This document shows positions 26,067-35,021 of a DNA stretch of 64,000 bases, one piece after another (within the stretch, counting starts at the first letter, position 1; each line of letters begins with the position of its first letter). Below the pieces are notes generated by a model. That model saw only the letters and a program-made list of their open reading frames with translations. It did not search any database and was not told where the DNA came from. The DNA is from Rheinheimera sp. A13L (GTDB lineage: Bacteria > Pseudomonadota > Gammaproteobacteria > Enterobacterales > Alteromonadaceae): contig NZ_AFHI01000004.1 in assembly GCF_000217935.1 (NCBI RefSeq), forward strand, positions 79,195 to 143,194, given 5' to 3'. The position numbers were made by a program, and so were the translations under genes.

Positions 26067-28082
26067 GTGGCAAAGGCTGGTTCTGGCGTAAAAAAATCAA
26101 GATCCTGGTTAAAGTGGAACCTGCTGCTGTTGCTGCTGGCAGGCATTGTGTTTGCTTTTATCCAGTTGCAGTACTGGTGGAACCAACTGAACCCCAAGTG
26201 GCAAGGACTTGATTTATCATGGGGACAAGTGCGTCTTGCCCAAGTTTCCGTACAACTGCCATTTTATGGCAAGCAGCAGCTGCAACTGGAACAACTGGAA
26301 CTGGGCTGGACTGGCTGGCCATGGCCTTTAGAGCTGGTGCGGGCTCAATCTTTAAAAGCTCAACTGGATTTGCAACTGGCAACAGCTGCTGAAACACAAT
26401 CCGAATCAGCACCTGAAACAGAGGTTGTTACTCTGCCCACTTTGCCACTGTGGTTACCTGGAGTTTTAGCTTTTGAACAGATTGAAGTTTCATTACCTTG
26501 TGCCCGTTTAAACAGCAAGCTGAGCAACAGTGCTGCAAATGCTGACTGTTTGCTGATAGGGTCTTTAACCTACAGCGAGCCTAGCCAGCAGATACAGCTG
26601 CAATTGGCCAATCAACAAGCTGTGTCGATTGAGGGGCTGGGTGATATAAAGCTGGCCCTGAAAGCTTTGGTCCAGCCAACAGCGGAACAACTAGAAATTC
26701 CAGAGTTTGAACTGAGTCTTGCAAGCAGCCAGTTGAATTGGCAACAACATCAGTTCTCTGAGCTGGATTTAAAGTTAAGCGGACGAGCTGTCTGGCAAAA
26801 CAATCAGCTGCAATTTGAAGCGACTAAGCCCCTGCAGCTTAGATCCGGTTATCAGCATCCTGATCTGAAGATACAACAACTGCTGCTGAATGCTAAGACT
26901 TTGCAGCTGAAGATAGACCCGGCGCAGCTGGCAGATACTCAACTACAAACTGAACTGAAACTTGATGTAAAACAGCTGCAGCATGCGATGCTAAAAACGC
27001 TGGATTGGAACTGGGCTGGAAAAGCCTTGTATCAACAGCAGCAAGCAAAGGTGGATGGTCGGCTGGCGAACAGTCAGTCCTTGTCACTTGAGCATAAAGT
27101 GCAACTGGCTGGTCAGAAAATCAGTCTGAGCTGGACTTTGCCTGAACTGTTTTTTCTGGCTGGTAATCCATTACAAATTGGCCCATTTTGGCCTGAACTT
27201 TTGACATTGCAAAAGGGCAAGCTGTCAGGCAAAGGCCAGCTGGAGTTTGATCTGGCCAGCATGGCTTTGACAAAACAACAGACCGATCTATTGTTGAGCG
27301 ATTTAAGTGGCATTTACGACAGAACTGTATTCACTGCGTTGAGCACAAATTTAAAGTTGTTCAGCCAGGGTGCGGCCTGGACTGTTCAGACTGATGATTT
27401 AAAGCTGCAGCAGGTCAATCATGGTCTGGTATTTGGGCCTTTAGAGCTTAAGGCTGTATACATAACCAAAGCGCCAGACTGGTTAACAGGCCAGTTGGAT
27501 CTGAAGCAACTGCAACTGGCTTTGTTTGGTGGTCAGGTGAGGGCTTCGCAGCAGAAGATTGATTTAAGTAAAGATGCTAAAGTCTTGCTGCAACTGGATA
27601 AATTACAGTTAGCCGAACTGTTAAAACAGCATCCAAGCGCCGATATGACAGGGCAAGGAACTATATCCGGTACTTTGCCTCTGAGCATAGAGCAAGGCAA
27701 ACTGACGGTAGCTCAGGGCTCGGTGGCCGCTCTGGAACCAGGTGGCCGGATCTCCTATCAGTCTGATAAAGCCATTGCTATGGCACAGTCGAATCAGGGC
27801 ATGAAAATTGTGGTGCAGGCGCTGCAGAATTTTCATTTTACTGTGTTGTCGGCCGGAGTGAGTTATAGCAAAGAAGGCCAGTTATTACTGGCGCTTAAAC
27901 TGGAAGGCAATAACCCGGATTTTGAAAAAGGCCGGGCTGTGAACTTGAACATTAATTTAGAAGAAAATTTACCGGCCATGATCACCAGCTTGCAGTTAAG
28001 TGGTCAGGTCAGCGAGTTAGTAAAAAAACGGGTTCAACAGCGTCTGGCAGCTCAAAAAGCCAAAGACGCCCGCAAGGAGTAA
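26067..28082 (+). CDS. ydbH: YdbH-type AsmA-like intermembrane lipid transport protein
   Basis: The 671-aa product has an N-terminal membrane anchor (residues about 13-32) and a long periplasmic region of Gln/Leu-rich beta repeats, the pattern of AsmA-like bridge proteins. The identity is supported by the two following genes, which are YnbE- and YdbL-like. In Escherichia coli YdbH with YnbE spans the periplasm and carries phospholipids to the outer membrane, redundantly with TamB and YhdP. The start is GTG at 26067 with AAAAAGGGG upstream; the nearby ATGs are in other frames. Confidence 0.88.
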   Translation: MAKAGSGVKKSRSWLKWNLLLLLLAGIVFAFIQLQYWWNQLNPKWQGLDLSWGQVRLAQVSVQLPFYGKQQLQLEQLELGWTGWPWPLELVRAQSLKAQLDLQLATAAETQSESAPETEVVTLPTLPLWLPGVLAFEQIEVSLPCARLNSKLSNSAANADCLLIGSLTYSEPSQQIQLQLANQQAVSIEGLGDIKLALKALVQPTAEQLEIPEFELSLASSQLNWQQHQFSELDLKLSGRAVWQNNQLQFEATKPLQLRSGYQHPDLKIQQLLLNAKTLQLKIDPAQLADTQLQTELKLDVKQLQHAMLKTLDWNWAGKALYQQQQAKVDGRLANSQSLSLEHKVQLAGQKISLSWTLPELFFLAGNPLQIGPFWPELLTLQKGKLSGKGQLEFDLASMALTKQQTDLLLSDLSGIYDRTVFTALSTNLKLFSQGAAWTVQTDDLKLQQVNHGLVFGPLELKAVYITKAPDWLTGQLDLKQLQLALFGGQVRASQQKIDLSKDAKVLLQLDKLQLAELLKQHPSADMTGQGTISGTLPLSIEQGKLTVAQGSVAALEPGGRISYQSDKAIAMAQSNQGMKIVVQALQNFHFTVLSAGVSYSKEGQLLLALKLEGNNPDFEKGRAVNLNINLEENLPAMITSLQLSGQVSELVKKRVQQRLAAQKAKDARKE

Positions 28083-28084
28083 GA

Positions 28085-28324
28085 ATGAAAAATTGGCAGG
28101 ATAGACAATTTTCACAGCCGAAGGCTGCCCTTAAGGGGGCGGCACATGGCTTAAGCCTATGTTTGGCACTGCTGCTAAGTGCAGCCTGTACCCCCACAGT
28201 ACAGGTTGCTATGCCAAGTGAGCCTATTAATATCAATCTGAATGTCAAAATTCAGCATGAAATTTTGATTAAAGTGGACAAAGAACTGGACGAATTGATC
28301 AGTGATTCCAGTGGTTTATTTTAA
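28085..28324 (+). CDS. ynbE: YnbE-type lipoprotein
   Basis: The 79-aa product has a lipoprotein signal (lipobox SAAC) after an unusually long charged N-terminus; the mature part CTPTVQVAMPSEPININLNV is the typical YnbE sequence. It forms the outer-membrane end of the YdbH bridge. It starts 2 bases after the ydbH stop, with GGAG overlapping that stop. Confidence 0.88.
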   Translation: MKNWQDRQFSQPKAALKGAAHGLSLCLALLLSAACTPTVQVAMPSEPININLNVKIQHEILIKVDKELDELISDSSGLF

Positions 28325-28335
28325 GGAGAGCCAAA

Positions 28336-28677
28336 ATGAAAACTGTACATAAATTACTGCTATCAAGTGTGTTTGCCATCAGTTTGCCTTTGCTGGCGAT
28401 GGATTTGCAGCAAGCCATGTCGGCTCTTGGTCCTGCTAAAACTCAGGGTCTGGTCGGCGAGCAACCAAATGGCTATTTAGGTGTGGTCAGCCCCTCTGCT
28501 CAGGCCAAAGAAATTGCAGACTTGATCAACCAGGCCCGTAAAGCCGAGTATCAGAAACTGGCGGCTAAAAATGGCATTCAACTGTCTGATGTTGAAGCGA
28601 TCGCGGGTAAAAAAGCCATTGAAAAAACCGAAGCCGGTCAGTTTATTCAGCTGAACGGCCAGTGGCTGAAAAAATAA
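28336..28677 (+). CDS. ydbL: YdbL family (DUF1318) periplasmic protein
   Basis: The 113-aa product has a Sec signal peptide (to about residue 21) and the family pattern AKTQGLVGEQPNGYLGVV...ADLINQARKAEYQKLA. It modulates the YdbH-YnbE bridge in Escherichia coli. It is the third gene of the operon, with AAGGAGAG upstream of the start. Confidence 0.9.
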   Translation: MKTVHKLLLSSVFAISLPLLAMDLQQAMSALGPAKTQGLVGEQPNGYLGVVSPSAQAKEIADLINQARKAEYQKLAAKNGIQLSDVEAIAGKKAIEKTEAGQFIQLNGQWLKK

Positions 28678-28974
28678 TTAGCGAACTGGTGTTGCGGCTT
28701 GTTCGCCCACTACCGTATGCCATGGTGTTATACGGTAGCTGCTGACTAAACCGTTGATCACATAGGGATCGGATTCGGCAAAGGCTTGAACCTGCGCCGG
28801 ATCTGCTACGTTAAACAACAGCAAGGCGCTCTCGATAGGCTCTCCTACAGCTCCACCTAAGACCAACTCACCCCGCTCTGCGGCCAACCAGGCCAGTTGC
28901 AAATGTTCGGCCCGAAACAACACACGTTTTTCCAGATAATCTGCTGATGTTTGATACTGCAATAAATAATGCAT
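28678..28974 (-). CDS. YciI-like protein
   Basis: The 98-aa product has the YciI fold pattern: an N-terminal strand (MHYLLQYQTS), a conserved His in FRAEHLQLA, and the DPYV segment with its conserved Asp. Family members are small dimeric proteins of mostly unknown function, some acting as dehalogenase- or muconolactone-isomerase-like enzymes. It converges on ydbL with no gap. Confidence 0.85.
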   Translation of the reverse strand: MHYLLQYQTSADYLEKRVLFRAEHLQLAWLAAERGELVLGGAVGEPIESALLLFNVADPAQVQAFAESDPYVINGLVSSYRITPWHTVVGEQAATPVR

Positions 28975-28995
28975 TTTTACTCCTGCGTTTGTTTA

Positions 28996-29045
28996 TGTCC
29001 GCTGTCCGCTTGGTTTTTGCGGACACTTTTTCTGTCCGCGGACAG
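28996..29045 (+). promoter_or_regulatory. Cluster of TGTCCGC sites, likely activator-binding sites
   Basis: Direct TGTCCGC copies at 28996 and 29003 and an inverted one at 29019 precede a perfect 14-bp palindrome CTGTCCGCGGACAG at 29032-29045. They lie about 65-115 bases upstream of a -24/-12 promoter, the normal distance for sigma-54 enhancer sites. The cognate activator is probably the response regulator at 33681. Confidence 0.6.
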
Positions 29046-29110
29046 TTTTTTGTATTCAGTGTGTTTTAATATTTATCATTAAAACAATGGCTTATGTGCA
29101 TTTTTTGCCT

Positions 29111-29126
29111 TGGCACAGTCCCTGCT
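29111..29126 (+). promoter_or_regulatory. Sigma-54 (-24/-12) promoter of the export operon
   Basis: TGGCACAGTCCCTGCT has GG and GC with the required 12-base offset and a full TGGCAC block. It lies 33 bases before the adaptor ATG at 29159, which also shows that the longer ORF from 29087 is not the real start. Confidence 0.75.
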
Positions 29127-29158
29127 ATATCTGGTTAATCAGAATGCGGAGAACAAAG

Positions 29159-30427
29159 ATGATCCAGGGTACAGAAAATCAGGATATTCAAATCCAGCCG
29201 GGCAAAACCAGGCAGTGGCGCCGTCCAGTGCTGGCCACTTTGTTTATGGCTGGTATCTGTTATATCAGTTATAGCCTGCTGGCGGCCAGCTCTGCTCAGG
29301 CTTCCTTAGTGCTGCCCAAAGATCAGGTGCAACTGGCTATAGTGGAACGGGGCAGTTTTACCCGTGATTTGTCGGTGCAGGGCAGGGTGGTTGCAGCTAA
29401 TGCGCCCACTTTATTTAGCCAGGAAGCAGGTCAGGTGCAGTATCTGAAACAACCAGGCGAAGCTGTGCAATTGGGCGACTTATTGGCTGTGGTATCAAGC
29501 CCGGCTCTGGATAACGAGTTGGAGCAACAACGTGCTTTACTCGCCAGTATGGAATCCGACTTCGAGCGTTCAGCTTTATTAGCGCGTGAACTGCAACTGG
29601 ATATGGAGCAAGTGCAAAACACGGCTCAGGTGAATTTGGTGGCCGCCAAACGTGAACTGGCCCGCGCCGAACAGTCGATCAAAATGGGTGTCATTCGCCA
29701 ATTGGATTACGACGTGGCGAAAGATAATCTGTTGCAAGCTGAGCTGGAATTTGATCACGCCAAACGTAAGGTGGCACTGGCTTCAGATAAGCTGAGTTTT
29801 GAAAAAAAGTCTGGTCAGTCCGCCTTAGCCCGTCAGGCTTTGGTTGTGGCTGAACTGGATCGAAAACTGGCGGCACTGCAAATTAAAGCACCAGTTACAG
29901 GTCAGGTGGGCAACTGGCTGGCAGAGCAGCAAAGCCATGTACTGGCTGGCACAGGTTTATTAACAGTGATCGATTTAAGCCGCTACGAAGCAGAGCTTTC
30001 GGTGCAGGAAAGTTATATCCGCGATTTAGCTGTTGGCATGCTGGTTGAAGTGAATTTAGGCAATCAGCAACTCAAAGGTGAGCTGAGCCATATAGCCCCC
30101 GAAGTGAAAGACAATTTAGTGACTGCACGGGTGCGTTTTTCTCAGAACGACAGCACCAGCTTACGTCAGAACCAGCGTTTATCTGCCCGCGTCATTATTG
30201 AGCAAAAAGACAATGTACTGCGCATCAAAAGAGGCGACTTTGTTGGCTCAGGTGCCAGCCGCATCGCCTATCAGGTGACGAACAATCTGGCGGTTAAAAC
30301 CTCAGTGGTCTTAGGCGCATCCTCAGTACAGTACGTCGAAATTTTACAAGGTGCCAAAGAAGGTGACCAATGGGTTATCTCTAATCTGGATGAATTTAAA
30401 CAACAAGACAAAGTTCAGTTGAACTAA
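29159..30427 (+). CDS. MacA/HlyD-like periplasmic adaptor of an ABC export system
   Basis: I start at the ATG at 29159 (GGAG upstream, downstream of the sigma-54 promoter) rather than 29087. The 422-aa product has a TM anchor near residue 30-45, a lipoyl half (AGQVQYLKQPGEAVQLGDLL), a long coiled coil (about residues 125-225), a second lipoyl half (IKAPVTGQVGNWL) and barrel domains. It is the first gene of a six-gene operon with ATPase, two FtsX-type permeases, a sigma-54 activator and a kinase. The layout suggests removal of peptides or antimicrobials from the envelope in response to stress. Confidence 0.9.
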   Translation: MIQGTENQDIQIQPGKTRQWRRPVLATLFMAGICYISYSLLAASSAQASLVLPKDQVQLAIVERGSFTRDLSVQGRVVAANAPTLFSQEAGQVQYLKQPGEAVQLGDLLAVVSSPALDNELEQQRALLASMESDFERSALLARELQLDMEQVQNTAQVNLVAAKRELARAEQSIKMGVIRQLDYDVAKDNLLQAELEFDHAKRKVALASDKLSFEKKSGQSALARQALVVAELDRKLAALQIKAPVTGQVGNWLAEQQSHVLAGTGLLTVIDLSRYEAELSVQESYIRDLAVGMLVEVNLGNQQLKGELSHIAPEVKDNLVTARVRFSQNDSTSLRQNQRLSARVIIEQKDNVLRIKRGDFVGSGASRIAYQVTNNLAVKTSVVLGASSVQYVEILQGAKEGDQWVISNLDEFKQQDKVQLN

Positions 30428-30471
30428 CAGTCTATACAGGAATATCGGCTTAAATGCCAAAGGAGAAAACC

Positions 30472-31167
30472 ATGATTCAAATTAATAACTTAAGCAAAAT
30501 TTTCCGCACAGATTTAATTGAAACTCATGCACTCAGACAAATTAACCTGCAAGTGAATGAAGGCGAGTTTGCTGCTTTAACAGGCCCTTCAGGTTCAGGT
30601 AAATCCACCTTGCTCAATGTGCTTGGTACTTTGGAAAGTTTTGACCAGGGCGATTATTTGCTGGATGGACGTTCCGTGAAAGGCTTGTCTGACCGTGAAT
30701 TGTCAGCCCTTCGAAACGAAAAAATAGGCTTTATTTTTCAAGGCTTTAACCTGATTAAAGATTTTAGCTTGTACGACAATATTGAACTGCCGCTGCGTTA
30801 TCGTGGTTTTAGTTCAGCCGAACGTAAACGGCGGGTCGAGCAGTCCTTAGAAACTGTAGGTTTAGCAGCTCGACGCGACTATCACCCAAGTCAGCTTTCT
30901 GGTGGTCAGCAACAGCGTGTGGCTATAGCCCGGGCAATTGCAGGTGAACCCCGTATTCTTCTGGCGGATGAACCCACGGGTAACCTGGATTCATTAATGG
31001 CTCGTCAGGTGATGGAACTGCTGGAAAAAATTAACCAGCAAGGCTGCACCATATTAATGGTGACGCACGACCCGGATCAGGCCCGTCGTGCCAATCGGCA
31101 TATTCAAATTGTGGACGGTCAGCTCAATGACTCCAGTATGTACGAACCTTTAGCAGCAGGAGCTTAA
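30472..31167 (+). CDS. MacB/LolD-type ABC transporter ATPase
   Basis: The start at 30472 has AGGAGA 6 bases upstream; the ATG at 30454 lies before that site and is less likely. The 231-aa product contains Walker A GPSGSGKST, signature LSGGQQQRV, Walker B ILLADEPTGNLDS and H-loop VTHD. The LADEPTGNLDS form is typical of ATPases for FtsX-type permeases. It is followed within one base by the first permease gene. Confidence 0.95.
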   Translation: MIQINNLSKIFRTDLIETHALRQINLQVNEGEFAALTGPSGSGKSTLLNVLGTLESFDQGDYLLDGRSVKGLSDRELSALRNEKIGFIFQGFNLIKDFSLYDNIELPLRYRGFSSAERKRRVEQSLETVGLAARRDYHPSQLSGGQQQRVAIARAIAGEPRILLADEPTGNLDSLMARQVMELLEKINQQGCTILMVTHDPDQARRANRHIQIVDGQLNDSSMYEPLAAGA

Positions 31168-31168
31168 G

Positions 31169-32485
31169 ATGGAAGCCTTAGTTCATAACCTGAAGCTGAG
31201 CTGGCACAGCATTAAAAGAGCCCCTTTGCCTTATGCCTTAACCCTGCTGATTTTAAGTTTAGGTTTAGGCACCTTTTTCAGTAACGCCACTTTGTATTAC
31301 TGGATGAATCGCGACCCAATACCAGAAAAAAGCCAAACCTTATTTATGGTGCGGATGAACTCAGTACCTGGTGATTGCACCGATTGTTTTGAACCACCAC
31401 GTGTGATGAGTTATATGGATATGCAAAAAATGAGTGGCAGCGGTATTACCTCAGCCGAAGCCGCTATGTACTCCAGCAACGCTTATGCCAAAACTGTGGA
31501 AAACCAGCAGGCTACACCCAGTCAGGTGGAACTGCGGGTGACCCAGCGCGACTTTTTTAAATTGTTTAATGTGCCTTTTCTGCATGGTGAAACCTGGCCC
31601 GATAACAATGCCCGGATGGAGGTGGTGATCAGTAAAAATACCGCCACTAAGTTTTTTAGCCGCACTGATGTAGTGGGGCAGGACATGCTGATTGATGATC
31701 AGTTGTATAAAGTCATTGGGGTATTGGATGAATGGAGTATGTTGCCACGTTTGTATGATGTGAATGGCAGCCGCTCTGCTGAACCTACAGAAGATATTTA
31801 TCTGCCGCTGGAAACTGCATACGATTTGGCTATTCAGTCTAACACCCAAAACTCATTTTTTGATGTGGACTGGGATGGTGATATGGCCACCTACCCACAA
31901 ATGGCCAGAACCAACTTTGTAAACCAATTACAGTTTTGGGTGCAATTGGATAGCCCGGAAAAAGTGCAGCAATATCAGCAGTACCTTAAAAATCTGGTAC
32001 AGGATGAAAAAGCAGCAGGCCGTCATACCAGACCAGAAGGTAATAAACTGGACAATATTCTGAATGTGCAAAAAGCCTTACGTGCAACCAACGATCAACT
32101 GGATGCTTTTGCTTTGGTTGCTTCTCTGTTTCTGCTGGTTTGTGTGGTCAACGCCAGCCACTTGTCACTGAACCGCTATATGGCCAATCAGTATGAGTTT
32201 AGCTTACGCCGTGCTTTAGGTGCCAGCCGCTGGCAGCTACAAAGCCAGATTATGGCCGATGTGTTATTGAGCTCAGTTTTAGCTTTTGTTGCGGCACTGG
32301 TGTTTGCTCAACTTGGCTTGTGGACTATTAATTCGTTATTACCCGGGACCCGCGCTTTGGCCAGTTGGGATTGGCAGATGCTGAGTGTGATGGCGCTGTT
32401 TGTTGTGTTGATCAGCTATCTGGTGACCTTGTACCCGGCATTAAAAACCTCATTCAGCCCGCTGAATCAGCAGTTAAAACAATAA
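31169..32485 (+). CDS. FtsX/MacB-type ABC permease 1
   Basis: The 438-aa product has an N-terminal TM (about 20-42), a long periplasmic domain (about 45-310) and three C-terminal TMs containing the FtsX segment with SLRRALGASRWQLQ. The periplasmic domain has a CTDC pair (GDCTDCFEPP) near residue 72, which could be a disulfide or metal site. With the second permease it forms a heterodimeric mechanotransmission complex. Confidence 0.9.
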   Translation: MEALVHNLKLSWHSIKRAPLPYALTLLILSLGLGTFFSNATLYYWMNRDPIPEKSQTLFMVRMNSVPGDCTDCFEPPRVMSYMDMQKMSGSGITSAEAAMYSSNAYAKTVENQQATPSQVELRVTQRDFFKLFNVPFLHGETWPDNNARMEVVISKNTATKFFSRTDVVGQDMLIDDQLYKVIGVLDEWSMLPRLYDVNGSRSAEPTEDIYLPLETAYDLAIQSNTQNSFFDVDWDGDMATYPQMARTNFVNQLQFWVQLDSPEKVQQYQQYLKNLVQDEKAAGRHTRPEGNKLDNILNVQKALRATNDQLDAFALVASLFLLVCVVNASHLSLNRYMANQYEFSLRRALGASRWQLQSQIMADVLLSSVLAFVAALVFAQLGLWTINSLLPGTRALASWDWQMLSVMALFVVLISYLVTLYPALKTSFSPLNQQLKQ

Positions 32486-32495
32486 GGAGAGCATC

Positions 32496-33677
32496 ATGTC
32501 GGTATTTTTAATTATTAAATCCTTATTGCGCCGCAAAGTGGTCACAGCCTTGTTGTTGCTGCAACTGGCCGTTACTTTAGGTTTAGTAGTGAACTCCTTG
32601 TTGTTGGCAAGTGCTGCTAAAGAACTGGTGGATCAACCAACAGGCTTGTCGCTGGAGCAAATTCTGACGGTATGGGTAAAACCAACCAGCAAAACATTGC
32701 GCTTGCAGCCTGCCTTAACAGACCTGATCTCACGTCAGTTGACTGCGGTCAGACAAATACCGGGCGTGGAAGCCGCAGACTTTGTTAATCAGATCCCGCT
32801 GCGGCAAGGCGGATCAAACTGGAATATTTTTGAACGTGACCGCCAAGACGAAAGTAATGTGGATTCAGTGCCTTATTACTATACGTCAGAGCAAATTTTT
32901 CAGGTACTTGGTGTTCAATTAATCACAGGCCGTTTATTAACCCAACAGGACTGGGGGATTGATAATATTCTGCTGACTGAAAAGCTGGCTAAACAACTGT
33001 TTGCTGAACAAAACCCGATAGGTAAAGTGACCAACAATGGCACTGTGGTCGGGGTGGTATCTGACTTTTATTCACAGCGTTACGCCAGCCATCCATTTTA
33101 TGGTCAGATTGTATTTGGCCCTCTTCACAGAGCTGAACAAGGTTATCAGTTAATTGTCAGAGTGGCACAGGGGCAATCTGAAGCTGTACGCAAGCAATTA
33201 ACAGATGTGATCAGAAATGCAGAACCCCAAATGGATATAGGTACTGTGCTGCGGATGGATGAAAACCGTGACGACGTATTCCGTTCTGAAATAGGTTTAG
33301 CCACTTTGTTGTCGGTATTAAGCGGATTAATGCTGCTGGTTGCTATGATTTCTGCTTACAGCCACGCCCATTTCCATGCGCTGCAAATGCAAAAAGAAGT
33401 GGGTATTAAACGGGCTTTGGGGGCCAGTAAAGCCCGTGTTTTATTGGATGTATTAAGTGAAAGCTGGCTGACCACCGCCATAGGGGCAGGTTTTGGTATT
33501 CTGGTCTGTTACGGTTTAAACATCAGTCTGGCTAAGGTGATTAGCATACCTGCAGTACCAGTCTGGCTGCCGCTGTTGACTATGCTCTTACTGTTGCTTT
33601 GTGTCACGCTGGCCACATGGTATCCTGCCAGAATAGCAACACGGATATCTCCGGCCACAGCAACTAAGACCTTATAA
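32496..33677 (+). CDS. FtsX/MacB-type ABC permease 2
   Basis: The 393-aa product has the same topology as permease 1: N-terminal TM, periplasmic MacB_PCD-like domain with GRLLTQQDWG, and three C-terminal TMs with GIKRALGASKARV. GGAGAG lies 6 bases upstream of the ATG. It ends 3 bases before the response regulator. Confidence 0.9.
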   Translation: MSVFLIIKSLLRRKVVTALLLLQLAVTLGLVVNSLLLASAAKELVDQPTGLSLEQILTVWVKPTSKTLRLQPALTDLISRQLTAVRQIPGVEAADFVNQIPLRQGGSNWNIFERDRQDESNVDSVPYYYTSEQIFQVLGVQLITGRLLTQQDWGIDNILLTEKLAKQLFAEQNPIGKVTNNGTVVGVVSDFYSQRYASHPFYGQIVFGPLHRAEQGYQLIVRVAQGQSEAVRKQLTDVIRNAEPQMDIGTVLRMDENRDDVFRSEIGLATLLSVLSGLMLLVAMISAYSHAHFHALQMQKEVGIKRALGASKARVLLDVLSESWLTTAIGAGFGILVCYGLNISLAKVISIPAVPVWLPLLTMLLLLLCVTLATWYPARIATRISPATATKTL

Positions 33678-33680
33678 AGA

Positions 33681-35015
33681 ATGAAAAAAATACTGGTCAT
33701 CGATGATAACGAAGCGGTCTGTACCGCCCTGATGACCCTGTTTCAGTTGCAGGGGTATCAGGTGTTTATCGCGCAGCAGCCTGGTGTCGCCAAAAGTATT
33801 TTGCAGCAGCAATCTATCGATCTGATTTTGCAGGACATGAACTTTGCTCAGGGGGAAATGAGTGGTGTTCAGGGCAAAGAACTGTTTTATCAGTTACGCT
33901 CTGATCACCCGAGTATTCCTGTGGTACTGCTCACGGCCTGGACTCATCTGGATATGGTGGTGGAACTGGTGAAAGCCGGTGCCACCGACTATATCGCCAA
34001 ACCCTGGGACGATCAGCGTTTGCTGACCACTGTTGCCAACACACTAAAAATCAAACAACTGACCGAACAAAACTTAAAAGCTGAGCGCAAGCAGCAGGAA
34101 AGGTTAGGTTTGTTTGCCGGTAAAGATTTATGTGGCTTAGTTTTTACCAGTACGGCTATGGAGCAACTGCTGCACATGGCATTGCAACTGGCTCCAAGTA
34201 ACGCCGCAGTGCTGATTACGGGTGAAAATGGTTCTGGCAAAGAAGGCATAGCTCAGGTGCTGCATGCTAATTCAAAGCGTAAGCAGCAGCCTTTGATTAA
34301 AGTAAATATGGGCGCTTTGCCGGCCGATTTAATGGAAGCCGAACTCTTTGGTGCTGAAGCCGGTGCCTACAGCGGCGCGACTAAAACCCGTATTGGCCGC
34401 TTTGAAGCTGCAGATGGTGGTACTTTGTTTCTGGATGAAATTGGCAATTTGTCATTATCAGGCCAAATGAAATTATTGCGGGTACTGCAAACCGGAGAGT
34501 TTGAACGTTTAGGCTCCAGTCAAACCCGCAAAGTGGATGTGCGTATTATCAGCGCGACTAATGCTGATTTAAGCCATGCCATTAACGCAGGGCATTTCCG
34601 CCAGGATTTGTATTACCGGATCAATGTGGTACAGCTGCATTTACCAGCCCTTAAAGACAGAGTGGATGATATTGTGCCTTTGGCGCGGCATTTTTTAGCA
34701 GGGCAAAAAAGTTTAACAAAAAAAGCCGAGCAGGCGCTGCAAAGTTATAGCTGGCCGGGCAATGTGCGGGAGCTGCAAAATTTATGTCAGCGTGCTTTAT
34801 TACTGACTCTGGCCGATGAAATTGATGCTGGCGATTTGGCCTTGCCTCAGGAGCAAACTACAGCGAAAAAAGCGCTGGATGATTTGGATAAACAGCAGAT
34901 AGAACAGGCGCTGCATCAGGCTCAGGGGGTGGTAGCCCGTGCAGCTAAACAACTGGGTATTAGCCGGCAGGCGTTGTACCGGAGAATGGAATTTTATGGC
35001 ATTGAACCTGTGTAA
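33681..35015 (+). CDS. NtrC-family sigma-54-dependent response regulator
   Basis: The 444-aa product has a receiver domain (phospho-acceptor D52 in LILQDMNF; Lys in AKPWDD), a AAA+ domain with Walker A GENGSGKEG, the sigma-54 contact loop GAYSGA in place of GAFTGA, Walker B LFLDEIG, and a C-terminal Fis-type HTH (AAKQLGISRQALYRRM). The two loop changes (F to Y, T to S) are conservative. It likely binds the TGTCCGC sites at 28996-29045 and drives its own operon. Confidence 0.93.
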   Translation: MKKILVIDDNEAVCTALMTLFQLQGYQVFIAQQPGVAKSILQQQSIDLILQDMNFAQGEMSGVQGKELFYQLRSDHPSIPVVLLTAWTHLDMVVELVKAGATDYIAKPWDDQRLLTTVANTLKIKQLTEQNLKAERKQQERLGLFAGKDLCGLVFTSTAMEQLLHMALQLAPSNAAVLITGENGSGKEGIAQVLHANSKRKQQPLIKVNMGALPADLMEAELFGAEAGAYSGATKTRIGRFEAADGGTLFLDEIGNLSLSGQMKLLRVLQTGEFERLGSSQTRKVDVRIISATNADLSHAINAGHFRQDLYYRINVVQLHLPALKDRVDDIVPLARHFLAGQKSLTKKAEQALQSYSWPGNVRELQNLCQRALLLTLADEIDAGDLALPQEQTTAKKALDDLDKQQIEQALHQAQGVVARAAKQLGISRQALYRRMEFYGIEPV

Positions 35016-35021
35016 GAGCTT

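Noticed and set aside
29087..29158. N-terminal extension of the adaptor from an ATG at 29087
   Set aside because: It lies upstream of the sigma-54 promoter and lacks a ribosome site; GGAG precedes the ATG at 29159.
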